Shown piece after piece: positions 55,560 through 64,000 of a DNA stretch of 64,000 nucleotides. Made by a program: the position numbers and the translations under genes. Source of the DNA: Terfezia claveryi (Eukaryota; Ascomycota; Pezizomycetes; Pezizales; Pezizaceae); assembly GCA_015179025.1 (NCBI GenBank), contig WHUX01000080.1, forward strand, positions 124,001-188,000, written 5' to 3'. Under the pieces are notes generated by a model, which did not search any database, was not told where the DNA came from, and worked only from the letters and a program-made list of their open reading frames with translations. Each line of letters begins with the position of its first letter. Position 1 is the first letter of the stretch.

Positions 55560-56641
55560 TGGCTGAGACCGGGCAGACTGTTGCCCAATGACCAGATCCT
55601 CCACAATACATACACAGGTTATTGTCTCTGAGGTGTTTGTGGATTTCAGGAGTTAAGGGTCCACGTTTTTTCGTTGTGGTCGAAAGGTCCATGGGTCCAG
55701 CGGCGGTACCAACCAAAGTAGAAGGGGCTGGTGAATAGGTAGGGGTCGTGGATTGGTTGGAGCCGAGGCTCTAAGAGGGTGTTGGGTGCGTAGGAGTTTA
55801 GCGCGGTTGTCCAGCTTAATACAAAGTTGGACAAATTCGTCGAAAGATTCTGGGGGAGAGGCTTGATAGGAAAGGGCTATTTTGAGCCCGGTATTAGCCC
55901 CATTGGTAAAGAAGGATATTTTAGTCCTATCATCGTAGGCTAAAATTGTCGCATGAGTTGCAAACTCAGCATGGTAAGAGGAACAATCGCAGTCTCCTTG
56001 GCGGAGATTAAGCAATTTGCGTTCTGCAGTGGCGCGAGCATCGGGATCGTCGTAGGCATTTTTCAATGCCTTAGCGAAGGCTTCATAAGTAGGGAAATCA
56101 ACGGTCCCACTTGTTTTGTTGAGGTGGGGCTCAAACCAATCGGCAGCAGATCCAGAGAGGTAGGAAGCAGCATAGGCAATTTTGGCTGCTTCACTAGTAT
56201 ATCGAGAGGGATCGGAGGAGAACACCAAAGAAAGCTTGGTGAGAAATCGAGTGAATTTTGATCGAGTGCCATCAAAATTCTCAGGCTCATGGACTTTAGG
56301 GCACGAGTGGAGGTAGGCGCTGAAGCGCGGTCATGGAGGAGGCTTGGGAGGGTTAAGCCATATTGATATCTGCGGTTATAATAGATCCAGAGTAACTCAG
56401 TTGAGGTAGAAGTGCCTGTGAGTGGTTGAGCGAAAGTTGATGGTACTCCGCATGCTGACTGTATGCCGGCACCATGGGCTGCATGAATGGCGGTGAAAAA
56501 CGAGGCGGGAGTTCCTGCAGGAATATGTGGTAGAGCAGAAGGAGGGGTATTGTCAGTTCGGAGGGCAGCGACCAAGGTGCGCCACATAGCAATTTCAGAA
56601 GGTGGAGCGGAGCCGGAGGCCTCCATACGTGCTTCGGACAT
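55560..56641 (-). pseudogene. Gypsy C gag with CCHC zinc knuckle
   Basis: The ATG at 56641 (minus) starts MSEARMEASGSAPPSEIAMW. After a frameshift near 56230 the capsid region reads YTSEAAKIAYAASYLSGSAA, DWFEPHLNKTSGTVDFPTYE, FAKALKNAYDDPDARATAER and LRQGDCDCSSYHAEFATHA, a classic Retrotrans_gag domain. The knuckle LCMYCGGSGHWATVCP (C-x2-C-x4-H-x4-C) lies at about 55620-55570. The start is 38 bp from the LTR edge. Confidence 0.85.
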
Positions 56642-56679
56642 ATTTATTTGTAGTGGAGACTATATGTGATGCAACAAAA

Positions 56680-57726
56680 TGTTATGGACGGAGGTTGGAA
56701 GGTAATTCCCGCGTCGACACGGTAAACAATGACTTATTCTGGTTCGGGGTATCACCTGCGATCGCAGGTGATGGACGCGAGTGTCAAGGTATCGCACACG
56801 TAGGGAGCTCTACGTGTGTGATCAGGTGCCTAGGGACTTCGGCGAAACCAAAGTGAGCAAGGTATCAAGGTCAAGGTGAGAAGGCGAGGTAGTCTGAGCT
56901 ACACTCAAGAACAGTGGTGCAGATATATTCGTATAACAACTAGGTACAGGAAGGTAGACAAGTTGTTGCGTGGGGAAGAAAGAAACAGAATACAGACGCA
57001 AGAACAGGCTTCTTTTATAGAGATCCTGTCTCTATCTCGAACAACACCTTTTTGGCTAATACAACGGTCTAGACAAAGCATAACGGAAGATGAACACGCA
57101 AGCCAGCTCACGGATACACGGATCCTGTGAGATCGTCGAGAACGAGGTGTCTGGCAATAACAGATAATGCTGGTGCGAACAGAAGACCTGAAGAATTGTA
57201 CATAAGCGAAGGTGAAATTTCTGATAAGCTAAAGAAAGAGTTTTGAGCGAGAGCAGGTTGTTCCCAATCTGAGAGTCGTGCCAGTTTTGGTTCGACTCTC
57301 AAATAAGGTCTGGGTCAAAATAGGGTTCGAGGGTTTCCGGGGTATTTCCTAAATCTGAGAGTCGTGCCAGTTTTGGTTCGACTCTCAAATAAGGTTTGGG
57401 TCAAAATAGGGTTCGAGAGTTTCCGGGTATTTCCTAAATCTGAGAGTCATGCCAGTTTTGGTTCGACTCTCAAATAAGGTTCGGGTCAAAATAAGGTTCG
57501 AAGTTTTCCAGGGTATTTCCTAGTTTGAGAGTCATGCCAGTTTTGGTTCGACTCTCAAGTGTCAAATCCATAAGCGAGCGACTAGGACTTCCGGGATGCG
57601 GTCGGATGTCGGCTAGCCAGGAGAGGCAGGGTCGAGAACATAGTCACATGATATACTTTGGCAAGTGCGTGGGTTGCCGGCGATATCGATCGGGGTCAGG
57701 ATCGTAATTCGAGAGGGTTTGTAACA
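56680..57726 (-). repeat. Gypsy C 5' LTR, 1.05 kb
   Basis: TGTTATGG (56680) and GTTTGTAACA (57726) form TGTTA/TAACA inverted ends around 1047 bp. The gag ATG lies 38 bp beyond the inner edge on the minus strand. It contains a perfect palindrome of the ATCACCTGC..GCAGGTGAT type (56751-56772) and four hairpin repeats (57268-57561). An outer flank TATAT follows at 57727, but no partner copy was found because the other LTR is gone. Confidence 0.8.
57268..57561. repeat. Four 85-bp units, each with a hairpin, in C LTR
   Basis: Unit starts are at 57268, 57354, 57439 and 57524 (the last partial). Each begins CTGAGAGTCGTGCCAGTTTT or with CAT for CGT, and closes the stem with TTCGACTCTCAA: 9-10-bp arms with a GCCAGTTTTGG-type loop. 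The spacer carries GGGTCAAAATAGGGTTCGA. Confidence 0.85.
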
Positions 57727-57779
57727 TATATAATACTTTTCATATCAGCAAACTCAAACCCTACTATAAAAACGATCCT

Positions 57780-58198
57780 ACCCAGTTTCTTCATAGACAA
57801 TCTCAGGACCAGGACCAATTCAAGAAGATCATTATGAAGTTGAAAAGATATTAGAATTTAGAACAGCTCCTCGAACTGGAGAAAGACAATATAAGGTCAG
57901 ATGGCTAGGATACTTTCCTAAATATGATTCCTGAGTAAACGTCAAGTACATCACCACTGAAATTCTACAAGACTTCTGGACGACCAGAAGTATGGAAGAC
58001 ACATTCAAGAGACGTCTAAGGACTAAAAGAAAACAAAGACTACGAACCAGAGATGAGACCCGAGCTCTCACCCAACAAGAACGAGATAGAATCATGAGTC
58101 AAGGAAACACTAAGGATATTCATGTTAATGCTAATGTATTAACAATGCATCAAATCTTAGGATGTATGGAAACCAATATGGCAGAGCGAAAGAAGTAA
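57780..58198 (+). pseudogene. Gypsy B chromodomain and C-terminus
   Basis: The plus frame reads ISGPGPIQEDHYEVEKILEF, then GERQYKVRWLGYFPKYDS, a TGA at the Trp position, then VNVKYITTEILQDFW. This is a canonical chromodomain (YEVEKI, YKVRWLGY). A basic helical tail (FKRRLRTKRKQRLRTRDETR) and a stop at 58196 follow. The preceding integrase is not found between here and the Gypsy C LTR. Confidence 0.8.
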
Positions 58199-58226
58199 GG
58201 ATAGGAAATCCTTCTATGTGGGGAAG

Positions 58227-58905
58227 TGTAATAGACAACGTTATTTCATTGCTTATATAATTGATTATATACTTTTGTATTTCCTATATTACTACTATGT
58301 TATGTAACTAAGCTCTCGGTTGAAGGACTAGCCTTCTACCACCTCCTATTGCTTTATAAGCGTCCATAGTACGCTGAATTTGCCATGGGAAGTTCCATGG
58401 CACTTGCCATATGAAGACAACCTTATTATGGCACATGACCTTTGTTTAAAGGCATGTGAGTCATTACTATGGCCACATGACCATCGTTTATAGCATGTGA
58501 CTCATTACTATGGCCACATGACCCTTTTTGTACAGCGCACTACCTTCTAGTATGCCACCCTTTATTGTATTTATTTCCTTAGTCATCATATCTCAGACAA
58601 GTATAAATAGGCCGCTGAATTCCCTCTGGAATCTAAAAGAAAGACAAGAAGCAACCAAGCAAGCACTCAGAGCAAGCAAGCCTATATTCCGATCAGATCA
58701 AGATTATATAGCTTAGATAGCACAAATCATATAAGATAGATTACACCAGTTAATTACTGTTCCCTTTAGGAACGTCCCATATAGTAATCTCCCTACCCTT
58801 CTGAGGTCTTACCTCAGCAGAACCGAAATACACAAACGTCCATGCCTACGGATATGGATTGTATAAACGGTACCAAAAGAATACTGTCTAGTACTATTCA
58901 TTACA
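58227..58905 (+). repeat. Gypsy B 3' LTR
   Basis: Starts TGTAATAGACAACG directly after the purine-rich GTGGGGAAG and ends CATTACA beside the ATTTC duplication (58906-58910). At 679 bp it is the intact version. The 5' copy lacks its first 95 bp. Confidence 0.85.
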
Positions 58906-59567
58906 ATTTCTCAAAGACTTTGAAGACCTCCCCGTTCCTCGCCAATTATGGCTGGCACCCTCGTTTCGTGGACTCCCTAGCACCTCTGCACAAGGCTAGA
59001 GAGAACACCCTAGCTAAGGAGTTCGCTACGGAGATTGCTGAGTTGCACTCCACCCTCAGAGCTGAACTAGCTTATGCTCAAGCTAGACAGATAGAATATG
59101 CAAATGAATCTAGGTTGCCAGCCCCGAGATACCAGCCAGGAGACAGAGTATGGCTTTCCAGTCGGCACTTCTGGACAGAATGACCTTCATGTAAACTGGA
59201 CCACAAGTTCTTAGGTCCTTACGAGGTATTGGGGAGTGTGGGTACTCACGCTTATCGGCTAAAGTTCCCTATGTACATCAAGTGCCACCCTATCGTCCAT
59301 GTATCGGAGATCGAACCGGCGGCCGATAACCCCCTCCCTAGACAGAAACACCCCTTTCCTCTGCCAGTAGTAATCGAAGGTGAAGAGGAATGGGAAGTTG
59401 AAGAAGTGCTGGATTCAAGAAAGAGGTATGGCAGGTTACAGTATAAGGTGAAATGGATCGGAGATGAGGAAACCACCTGGCAACCAGCAGAGGATCTGGA
59501 AAACGCCCTAGACCTGGTCACCCTATTCCATCAGCATTACCCTCTCAAGCCTTGTTCAGCCCAATGA
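58906..59567 (+). pseudogene. Gypsy A integrase C-terminus and chromodomain
   Basis: Resumes the A integrase: KTSPFLANYGWHPRFVDSLA, LAYAQARQIEYANESRLPA, GDRVWLSSRHFWTE, a stop, then LGPYEVLGSVGTHAYRLKFP and HPIVHVSEIEPAADNPLP. The chromodomain is EEEWEVEEVLDSRKRYGRLQ, then YKVKWIGDEETTWQPAEDL and a natural stop. It is the least damaged chromodomain of the A family and shows what A' and F have lost. Confidence 0.85.
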
Positions 59568-59698
59568 TATTTTTGTCTTGTCTTCGTTGATTTGGAGTTG
59601 GGGTTATGTTTTATTGTTTTGTTGTTGTTAGGTTGTTCTTACTATTATCATACCCAGGCCTTCGTATCACTGGAGCTCTTGCCTAAAAAGGGGGATAG

Positions 59699-60304
59699 TG
59701 TAACAACCGTCCCTCTTTACTATTGTTATTGTTCTTATTGTTGCCTAGTACTGGGTTGTGTTTTGAGAGTCATGCCACTTCCAGCATGACTGTCGGGAGT
59801 TCCCTATCTCAGAACCTTATTCTGTTATCAGCCTTAGCTTCTTGGGCCACTATGTATATATATCTCCTCACTCTCGCACTCACATTGGATCCCCATCCAA
59901 CGTCTTGTATACCCAATACAGGACCTTGCTTCTCCCAGTGCTTGTGCACCTCCCTTGTGTACTTCCTTGTCTCGTGAACAGCTCTGCAGTACAGCTGCCT
60001 CCCTCCGACATACGTGGCAACCACTTCCACGTGTCTCTTGTCCTTGCCTCTTACCTCCTGCCCTTGCCCCATCCCAGCCTTCCTCTAGTCACACACGTAG
60101 CATTCCTATATGTGTCTTGCCTTAGCCTCTGCCTTCTGAACATCCTGCCCTCCATGACATCGTCCGTGATATTCGTGACAGGTGTCCGTAACAAGCCTAC
60201 TTTCACTAGTTACATATATAGCGCTCCTATATGTGTCTCACCTTGTTCCTGTCCTCACTCTGGCATACCCCTTGGTCACCTTGTTCCACAGAGCCCTTAT
60301 TACA
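59699..60304 (+). repeat. Gypsy A 3' LTR
   Basis: It follows the polypurine tract AAAAAGGGGGATAG, starts TGTAACAACCGTCCC and ends CCCTTATTACA. Its 606 bp include a GAGAGTCATGCC/GCATGACTGTC hairpin (59765-59794) and a TATATATATC box near 59853. A partial duplication of the LTR's distal part is seen at 60170-60240. Confidence 0.8.
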
Positions 60305-60469
60305 GGTATTTTTCATATATCTTCTAGTATCTTCTAGTATTTCTAAAAGATACTAGGAGACATTTTGCTAATTATAGAGATACACTTTGTCTTCAGTAGC
60401 AATACTATCTCTAAAGATTTTAGAAACAAACTATTTTCTTTTCTGATATAGAAAAATATAGAAAAGTAT
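60305..60469. other. AT-rich sequence between elements A and G
   Basis: Short direct repeats of ATCTTCTAGTAT (60315-60345) with an inverted copy AAAGATACTAGGAGA (60346) are present. No coding similarity could be read; it may be the more decayed continuation of element G. Confidence 0.35.
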
Positions 60470-61803
60470 ATATAGAACTGCTATACTTATAAATAGTTAA
60501 AGTCTATTTACTATACCCTTTATAGAACCTTAAAGCCTCTTGAAATTTTAGATCAAGTTTAGAAATACCTAACTATAGACTTTGTAACTTGGTTGCTAGA
60601 GGACTTAAAATTTAATACTATCCTAATAGTAATAGATTGACTAATAAAGATAAGGTATATTATACTTTACTAAAATATATGCTCTACTTTAGAGCAAGCT
60701 AATTTCTATTTTAGTAATATATTCTAGTATTATAGCCTTTCTAAATCTATTGTGTCTAACTAAGGACCTTAGTTTATTTTTGACTTATAAAAAGTCTTAT
60801 ATAAACTTTTAGAGATTAAGATATATCTCTTAACTATTTACTATCTTTATATAAATAGCCAGTTAGAAAGGATAAATACTATAATAAAATAATATCTATA
60901 AGTCTATATCAACTACTAGTAGAATAACTAGATATTCTTATTGGTAACCTATAAGTTTGTTGCTAACAAGTAGTTTTTAGAGTCTTTAAAAACCTCTCTC
61001 TTCCTAGCTAATTATAGTTAGTACTCTTAGTTCATAGATGCTTTAGTACTTCTATAAGATACTAGAATTAATACTACAGCTAAGAAGCTTACAGTTGGGA
61101 TTGTAGAGTTCTATTCTATTCTAGAGTTAAAGCTAGTATATACTTAAAGTCAGTAATCAGAGTATGTAAAACAGCTCAAAATTACTAGCCCTAAAGTACT
61201 AACTCAAAGATAAAGTATAGCTTTCTAGCTAGTACTTCTAAACTAAAAAGCTTAACTATAAGTTTCTAGGCCAATTCAAAGTATTAGCAACTGTAAGTAC
61301 TTATGCCTACTAGCTAAAGTTCTTTAGAGATATTAAATACTACCCTATTATTCATATTTCAGAAATTGAACTAGCTGTAAATAATTTTCTTTCAAGTTAA
61401 AGGTATTTTCTATCTCCTTTTATAGTGATTGCAGAAAAAAAGAAGTAAAAGATTAAAGAGGTACTAGATTTTAAAAAGTATTCTGGCTGAGTCTAGTATA
61501 AGGTCAAATAGTTAGGAGATAAGGAAACTACCTAGTAACTTATAGAGGACTTAGAGAATGTAGAGAATTTAGTTACTCTATTCTATTAGCAATACCTAAG
61601 GAAGTCTTACCTAGTTAAATAATATTATACCTTTTAAGAGTTATATAGTGGAGCCTGTCTAACTCTTATTGTTGTTATTATTTAGAGTTAGGGTTCTTGT
61701 TTATATTATTGTTTACTATATTAATTTTACTAATTGTCATATTTAGGCCTCCTTATTACAAAAGCTCGAGCCTAAAAGATAGATAGTGTCATAACTATAT
61801 TCT
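60470..61803 (+). pseudogene. Gypsy G: AT-hypermutated integrase-to-LTR segment
   Basis: Base by base this follows Gypsy A from its integrase zinc module (41757) through the core, integrase C-terminus and chromodomain to the LTR start. Most G and C are replaced by A and T, mainly as CA to TA and TG to TA. For example, ACCATGGACTTTG in A is ACTATAGACTTTG here, and TTGCCATAATA is TTACTAAAATA. Dozens of stops result. Its own polypurine tract and LTR start (GATAGTGTCATAAC, 61782) remain readable, and then element F is inserted. This is the signature expected of RIP-type mutation. Confidence 0.8.
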
Positions 61804-62312
61804 TGTAACAATGGCTCTGGGGACAAAGTGACTAAGGAGTACGGCAGAGCTAGGGCAACACATACATAGGAACACTATGTATATGACTAGGGGAAGGCTG
61901 GGACAGGGGGCAAGGGTAAGAGATAAGAGAAGTAGAGGGTAAGGGGCACGAGACATATAGAAGCAGTTGCCACATGTGTCAGAGTAGAGCAGCGATACTG
62001 CAGAGTTATTTACGGGACAAGGCAAGAGGAGAGGGTGTACAAGAGGGTACACCTTTACGGAGAGAGGCAAGGTTTGTATTAGGATATAAGACATTAGATA
62101 GGGATCCAACGAGAGAGCAGAGAGAGTGCACTATATATACAGGCTTCCTTCCTGGCTGGCCAAGGCCACCGGAAGGATTAAGGTTTCTCGAGACCTCTTA
62201 TCTCTGGAGTCGAGATAATAATGATATCCAATAGGAAATACCAACAATAACGAGAGTCGGGCAGAATCCCACCTGACTGTCAAACCCAGGGTCGGAGGGG
62301 ACGGTTGTGATA
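61804..62312 (-). repeat. Gypsy F 3' LTR
   Basis: Runs TGTAACAATGG to GGTTGTGATA (usual TGTGACA, one base changed) and is followed by CTATCCCCCCTTT, the complement of the polypurine tract. At 509 bp it is similar in length to the A' LTR at 39864. Confidence 0.8.
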
Positions 62313-62539
62313 CTATCCCCCCTTTAGGCTCAGAGTCCCAGTGACGAAAGGCAAGGCAAAAGGCAAGGCAAAACAAACAGACGAAACAGGCGAGTGAAAC
62401 CAATAACCCATAATACAATCCCAATACTGGAAGTACATACCAACAATAATCATGACAACAATGGTAATAACAACAGTGACAATAACGACCCTAATAACCA
62501 ATTTCCAGAATGACAAGAACATCACTAGGTGGGGCGAGG

Positions 62540-63260
62540 CTTCTGGAGGTAACGCTGGTGGAATAGTGTGACCAAGTCCTGTGCGTTTTCTAGGTCCTCT
62601 ACTAGTTGCCAGGTCTCTTCGTCCTTCAGCCATTTAATCTTATACTATACATACCCATACCTCTTTTGTGAGTCTAGTACCTACTCAACCTCCCATTCCT
62701 CCTCACTTTCAATAACTATAGGAGGAAGTGGGGGGTGTTTCTATCCTGGAAGAGAGTCCTCTATAGCGGGCTGAATCTCAGGGACATGGACAACCAGGTG
62801 GCATTTAATGTCTTTGGGGAACCCCAGGCAGTAAGCGTGAGTGCCCACGGACTCCAGCACTTCAAAAGGACCTAGGAACTTATGGTCAAGCTTGCAGGAA
62901 GGGCATTCTATCCAGAAATGGCAGCTGGAGAGCCATACCTTATCTCCTAGCTGGTATTGGGGAGCTAGCAACTATGATCTATTGGCATACTCTGCTTACC
63001 TAGCCAGTACATATCCTAGCTCGGCTTTCAAGGTATGGTGGAGTTCAGCGATTCCAACCGTGAACTCCTTAGCTAAGGGGTGGACTTTTTACAGAGGTGC
63101 CAGAGCCTCCACGAAGTGAGGATGGCAAATATAGTTAGCCAAGAAAGGCGAGGTTTTGGAGGATTCCGAGAACTGGTTGTTCATGGCGAATTCGTAGGTA
63201 GTCAGTAATGAAACCCAGTTATCCTACTGGTAATCAATGAAGGCCCGCAGATATTGCTCT
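62540..63260 (-). pseudogene. Gypsy F integrase C-terminus and chromodomain
   Basis: Minus strand: SPFLANYICHPHFVEALAP-type segment, DKVWLSSCHFWIECPSCKLD, HKFLGPFEVLESVGTHAYCL and HVPEIQPAIEDSLPG. The chromodomain remnant (EEEWEVE, then YKIKWLKDEETWQLVEDLE-like) at about 62710-62570 follows. Several stops break it. Confidence 0.75.
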
Positions 63261-63975
63261 ATAATAGCATTTATCCTCTCCAATTGGCCATCTATCTGGA
63301 GGTAATATGCTATTAACAAATGCACTTTGATCTCCAGAAGCTTGCAGAAGGCTCTCCAAAAGTCTCAGGTGAAGTGAAGGCCACAGTCAGACACAATGGA
63401 TTCAGGGAGCACGTAATACCAGAACACATTATTGAGGTAGAGGTTAGCCAACTCCGGAGCAGAACAGGTATCCCGACAAGGTATGACATGCCTCATCTTT
63501 GTCAGCCGATCTACCACTATTAAGATAGTATTCAATCCCGAGTCTTCTGGCAATCCCATCACGAAATCCATTGCCAGGTGCAGCTACCACCGATCCGGGA
63601 TATCCAGAGGCTTTAAGGTGCCATATGGGGTATGGTGGATGGGCTTAGCATGCTTACAAATATAGCAGTTCCATACGTACCACTCCATGTCCTTCCACTA
63701 GTCAATCCAGATATATTCCCTAACCAGGAGCTCTAACGTCTTTGCCACTTCAGGGTGACCCACCACTAGGGTATCGTGGTAGTTCTTAATCAGCCTCAGG
63801 CATAACTCTACTCCTTTCGGTACATAGAGCCATTCGAGGTGATAGAGGAGGTCCTCCTGTACTATACACTCAGCCAGGGAAATCTTGGGGTGGCGGTGCT
63901 GGCCGGAATCCACTACAGTGATGATTTCCTTGGCCAGAAGGTCGTCCTCATATGCCTGTCTCACCAGTTGTTAGA
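63261..63975 (-). pseudogene. Gypsy F integrase, zinc module and core
   Basis: The zinc module LIKNYHDTLVVGHPEVAKTL is at about 63790-63730. The core MDFVMGLPEDSGLNTILIVV is followed by DRLTKMRHVIPCRDTCSAPE and LPESIVSDCGLHFT. The first two Asp positions are kept, but the SDRGPQF box is damaged to SDCGLHF, and the HPQTDGQ region (about 63290) is decayed. Confidence 0.75.
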
Positions 63976-64000
63976 GGTTGGCTCCTACATCAGCCTCCGC

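Larger units (their letters stand above)
51667..57726 (-). mobile_element. Gypsy C: minus-strand element without a 3' LTR
   Basis: The minus-strand order is LTR (57726-56680), gag with CCHC, protease, RT, RNase H, integrase and chromodomain (ending 51732). The coding part is the best preserved of the window's Gypsy elements. The 3' LTR is missing: about 65 bp after the chromodomain stop, the sequence enters palindrome D. D probably inserted into, or recombined with, the 3' end of C. It is a different family from A and B in all domains. Confidence 0.85.
42266..58905 (+). mobile_element. Gypsy B: plus-strand element nested in A integrase
   Basis: Bounded by LTRs (42266-42849 and 58227-58905) and the duplication ATTTC (42261-42265 and 58906-58910). 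The order is 5' LTR, gag, protease, RT, RNase H, Cys-rich ORF3, a 9-kb compound insertion (palindrome D plus Gypsy C), then chromodomain, polypurine-like GTGGGGAAG and 3' LTR. Without the insertion it would be about 7.6 kb. It differs in every domain from A/A'/F and C. A recognisable integrase is absent and may have been lost with the insertion. Stops are mostly TAA/TAG/TGA at expected Gln, Arg or Trp codons. Confidence 0.85.
25476..60304 (+). mobile_element. Gypsy A: 5'-truncated host element of the nest
   Basis: Three separated pieces form one plus-strand element once nested insertions are removed: 25476-25706 (RT), 40369-42265 (RT, RNase H, linker, integrase) and 58906-60304 (integrase end, chromodomain, 3' LTR). 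The RT frame ..NDT at 25706 resumes as LWNFLDVF after the insertion with duplication ATACC. The integrase ..NNHF at 42265 resumes as SKTLKTSPFLANYGWHP after the insertion with duplication ATTTC. The protein order and chromodomain place it in the chromovirus branch of Ty3/Gypsy. The 5' half (LTR, gag, protease) is missing. Stops and frameshifts make it inactive. Confidence 0.85.
61804..64000 (-). mobile_element. Gypsy F: A-family element running off the window
   Basis: The minus-strand element has its 3' LTR at 61804-62312, then polypurine tract, chromodomain, integrase and zinc module with increasing coordinate. It ends at the Ala-Asp linker at the window edge. All blocks correspond in order to A'. 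It is inserted in the first bases of the G LTR; the left flank ATTCT should recur outside the window as its target duplication. Confidence 0.85.

Noticed and set aside
27881..64000. CRISPR-like arrays suggested by regular direct repeats
   Set aside because: All regular repeats are minisatellites without unique spacers of even size, and the DNA is clearly eukaryotic.

Overview
This window looks like a repeat-rich, gene-poor region of a filamentous fungus. The main signs are chromodomain-bearing Ty3/Gypsy retrotransposons, a decayed Ty1/Copia element, an intronless BTB-domain gene, and C-to-T/G-to-A decay of repeats resembling RIP (repeat-induced point mutation). RIP-like decay and the BTB gene style favour a Pezizomycotina ascomycete, perhaps a pezizomycete, but this is an inference and no species is claimed. 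I saw no rRNA, tRNA, CRISPR array or bacterial-style operon.

1-21 kb: mostly non-coding DNA with three believable host genes: a small Cys-rich protein (9215-9385), a BTB/POZ protein (11327-12184) and a repeat-plus-LRR protein (16457-18256). Around them are copies of two polyA-associated retroposon families (R and S). These carry only a gag/LINE-ORF1-like protein and no reverse transcriptase.

21-25 kb: a solo LTR with perfect 5-bp target duplications, a Copia RT/RNase H remnant, a Gypsy integrase remnant, a serine-coding microsatellite and an LTR-like stretch.

25.5-60.3 kb: one nested transposon nest that can be taken apart by its target-site duplications. Gypsy element A (+ strand, 5'-truncated) is split in its RT by Gypsy element A' (- strand, 25707-40368, TSD ATACC) and in its integrase by Gypsy element B (+ strand, 42266-58905, TSD ATTTC). 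A' is itself split by a solo LTR (TSD AGTTT) and by a ~7.7-kb foldback-like palindrome (E). B is split by a compound insert made of a 2.9-kb foldback-like palindrome (D) joined to a truncated Gypsy element C (- strand). Palindromes D and E share the same plan: long inverted arms made of minisatellites around an AT-rich minisatellite with a common core motif. They carry no recognisable transposase and are the most unusual objects here.

60.3-64 kb: a strongly AT-hypermutated Gypsy 3' half (G), cut by a further minus-strand Gypsy element (F) that runs off the window edge. Nearly all transposon ORFs carry stops or frameshifts, so most are annotated as pseudogenes.
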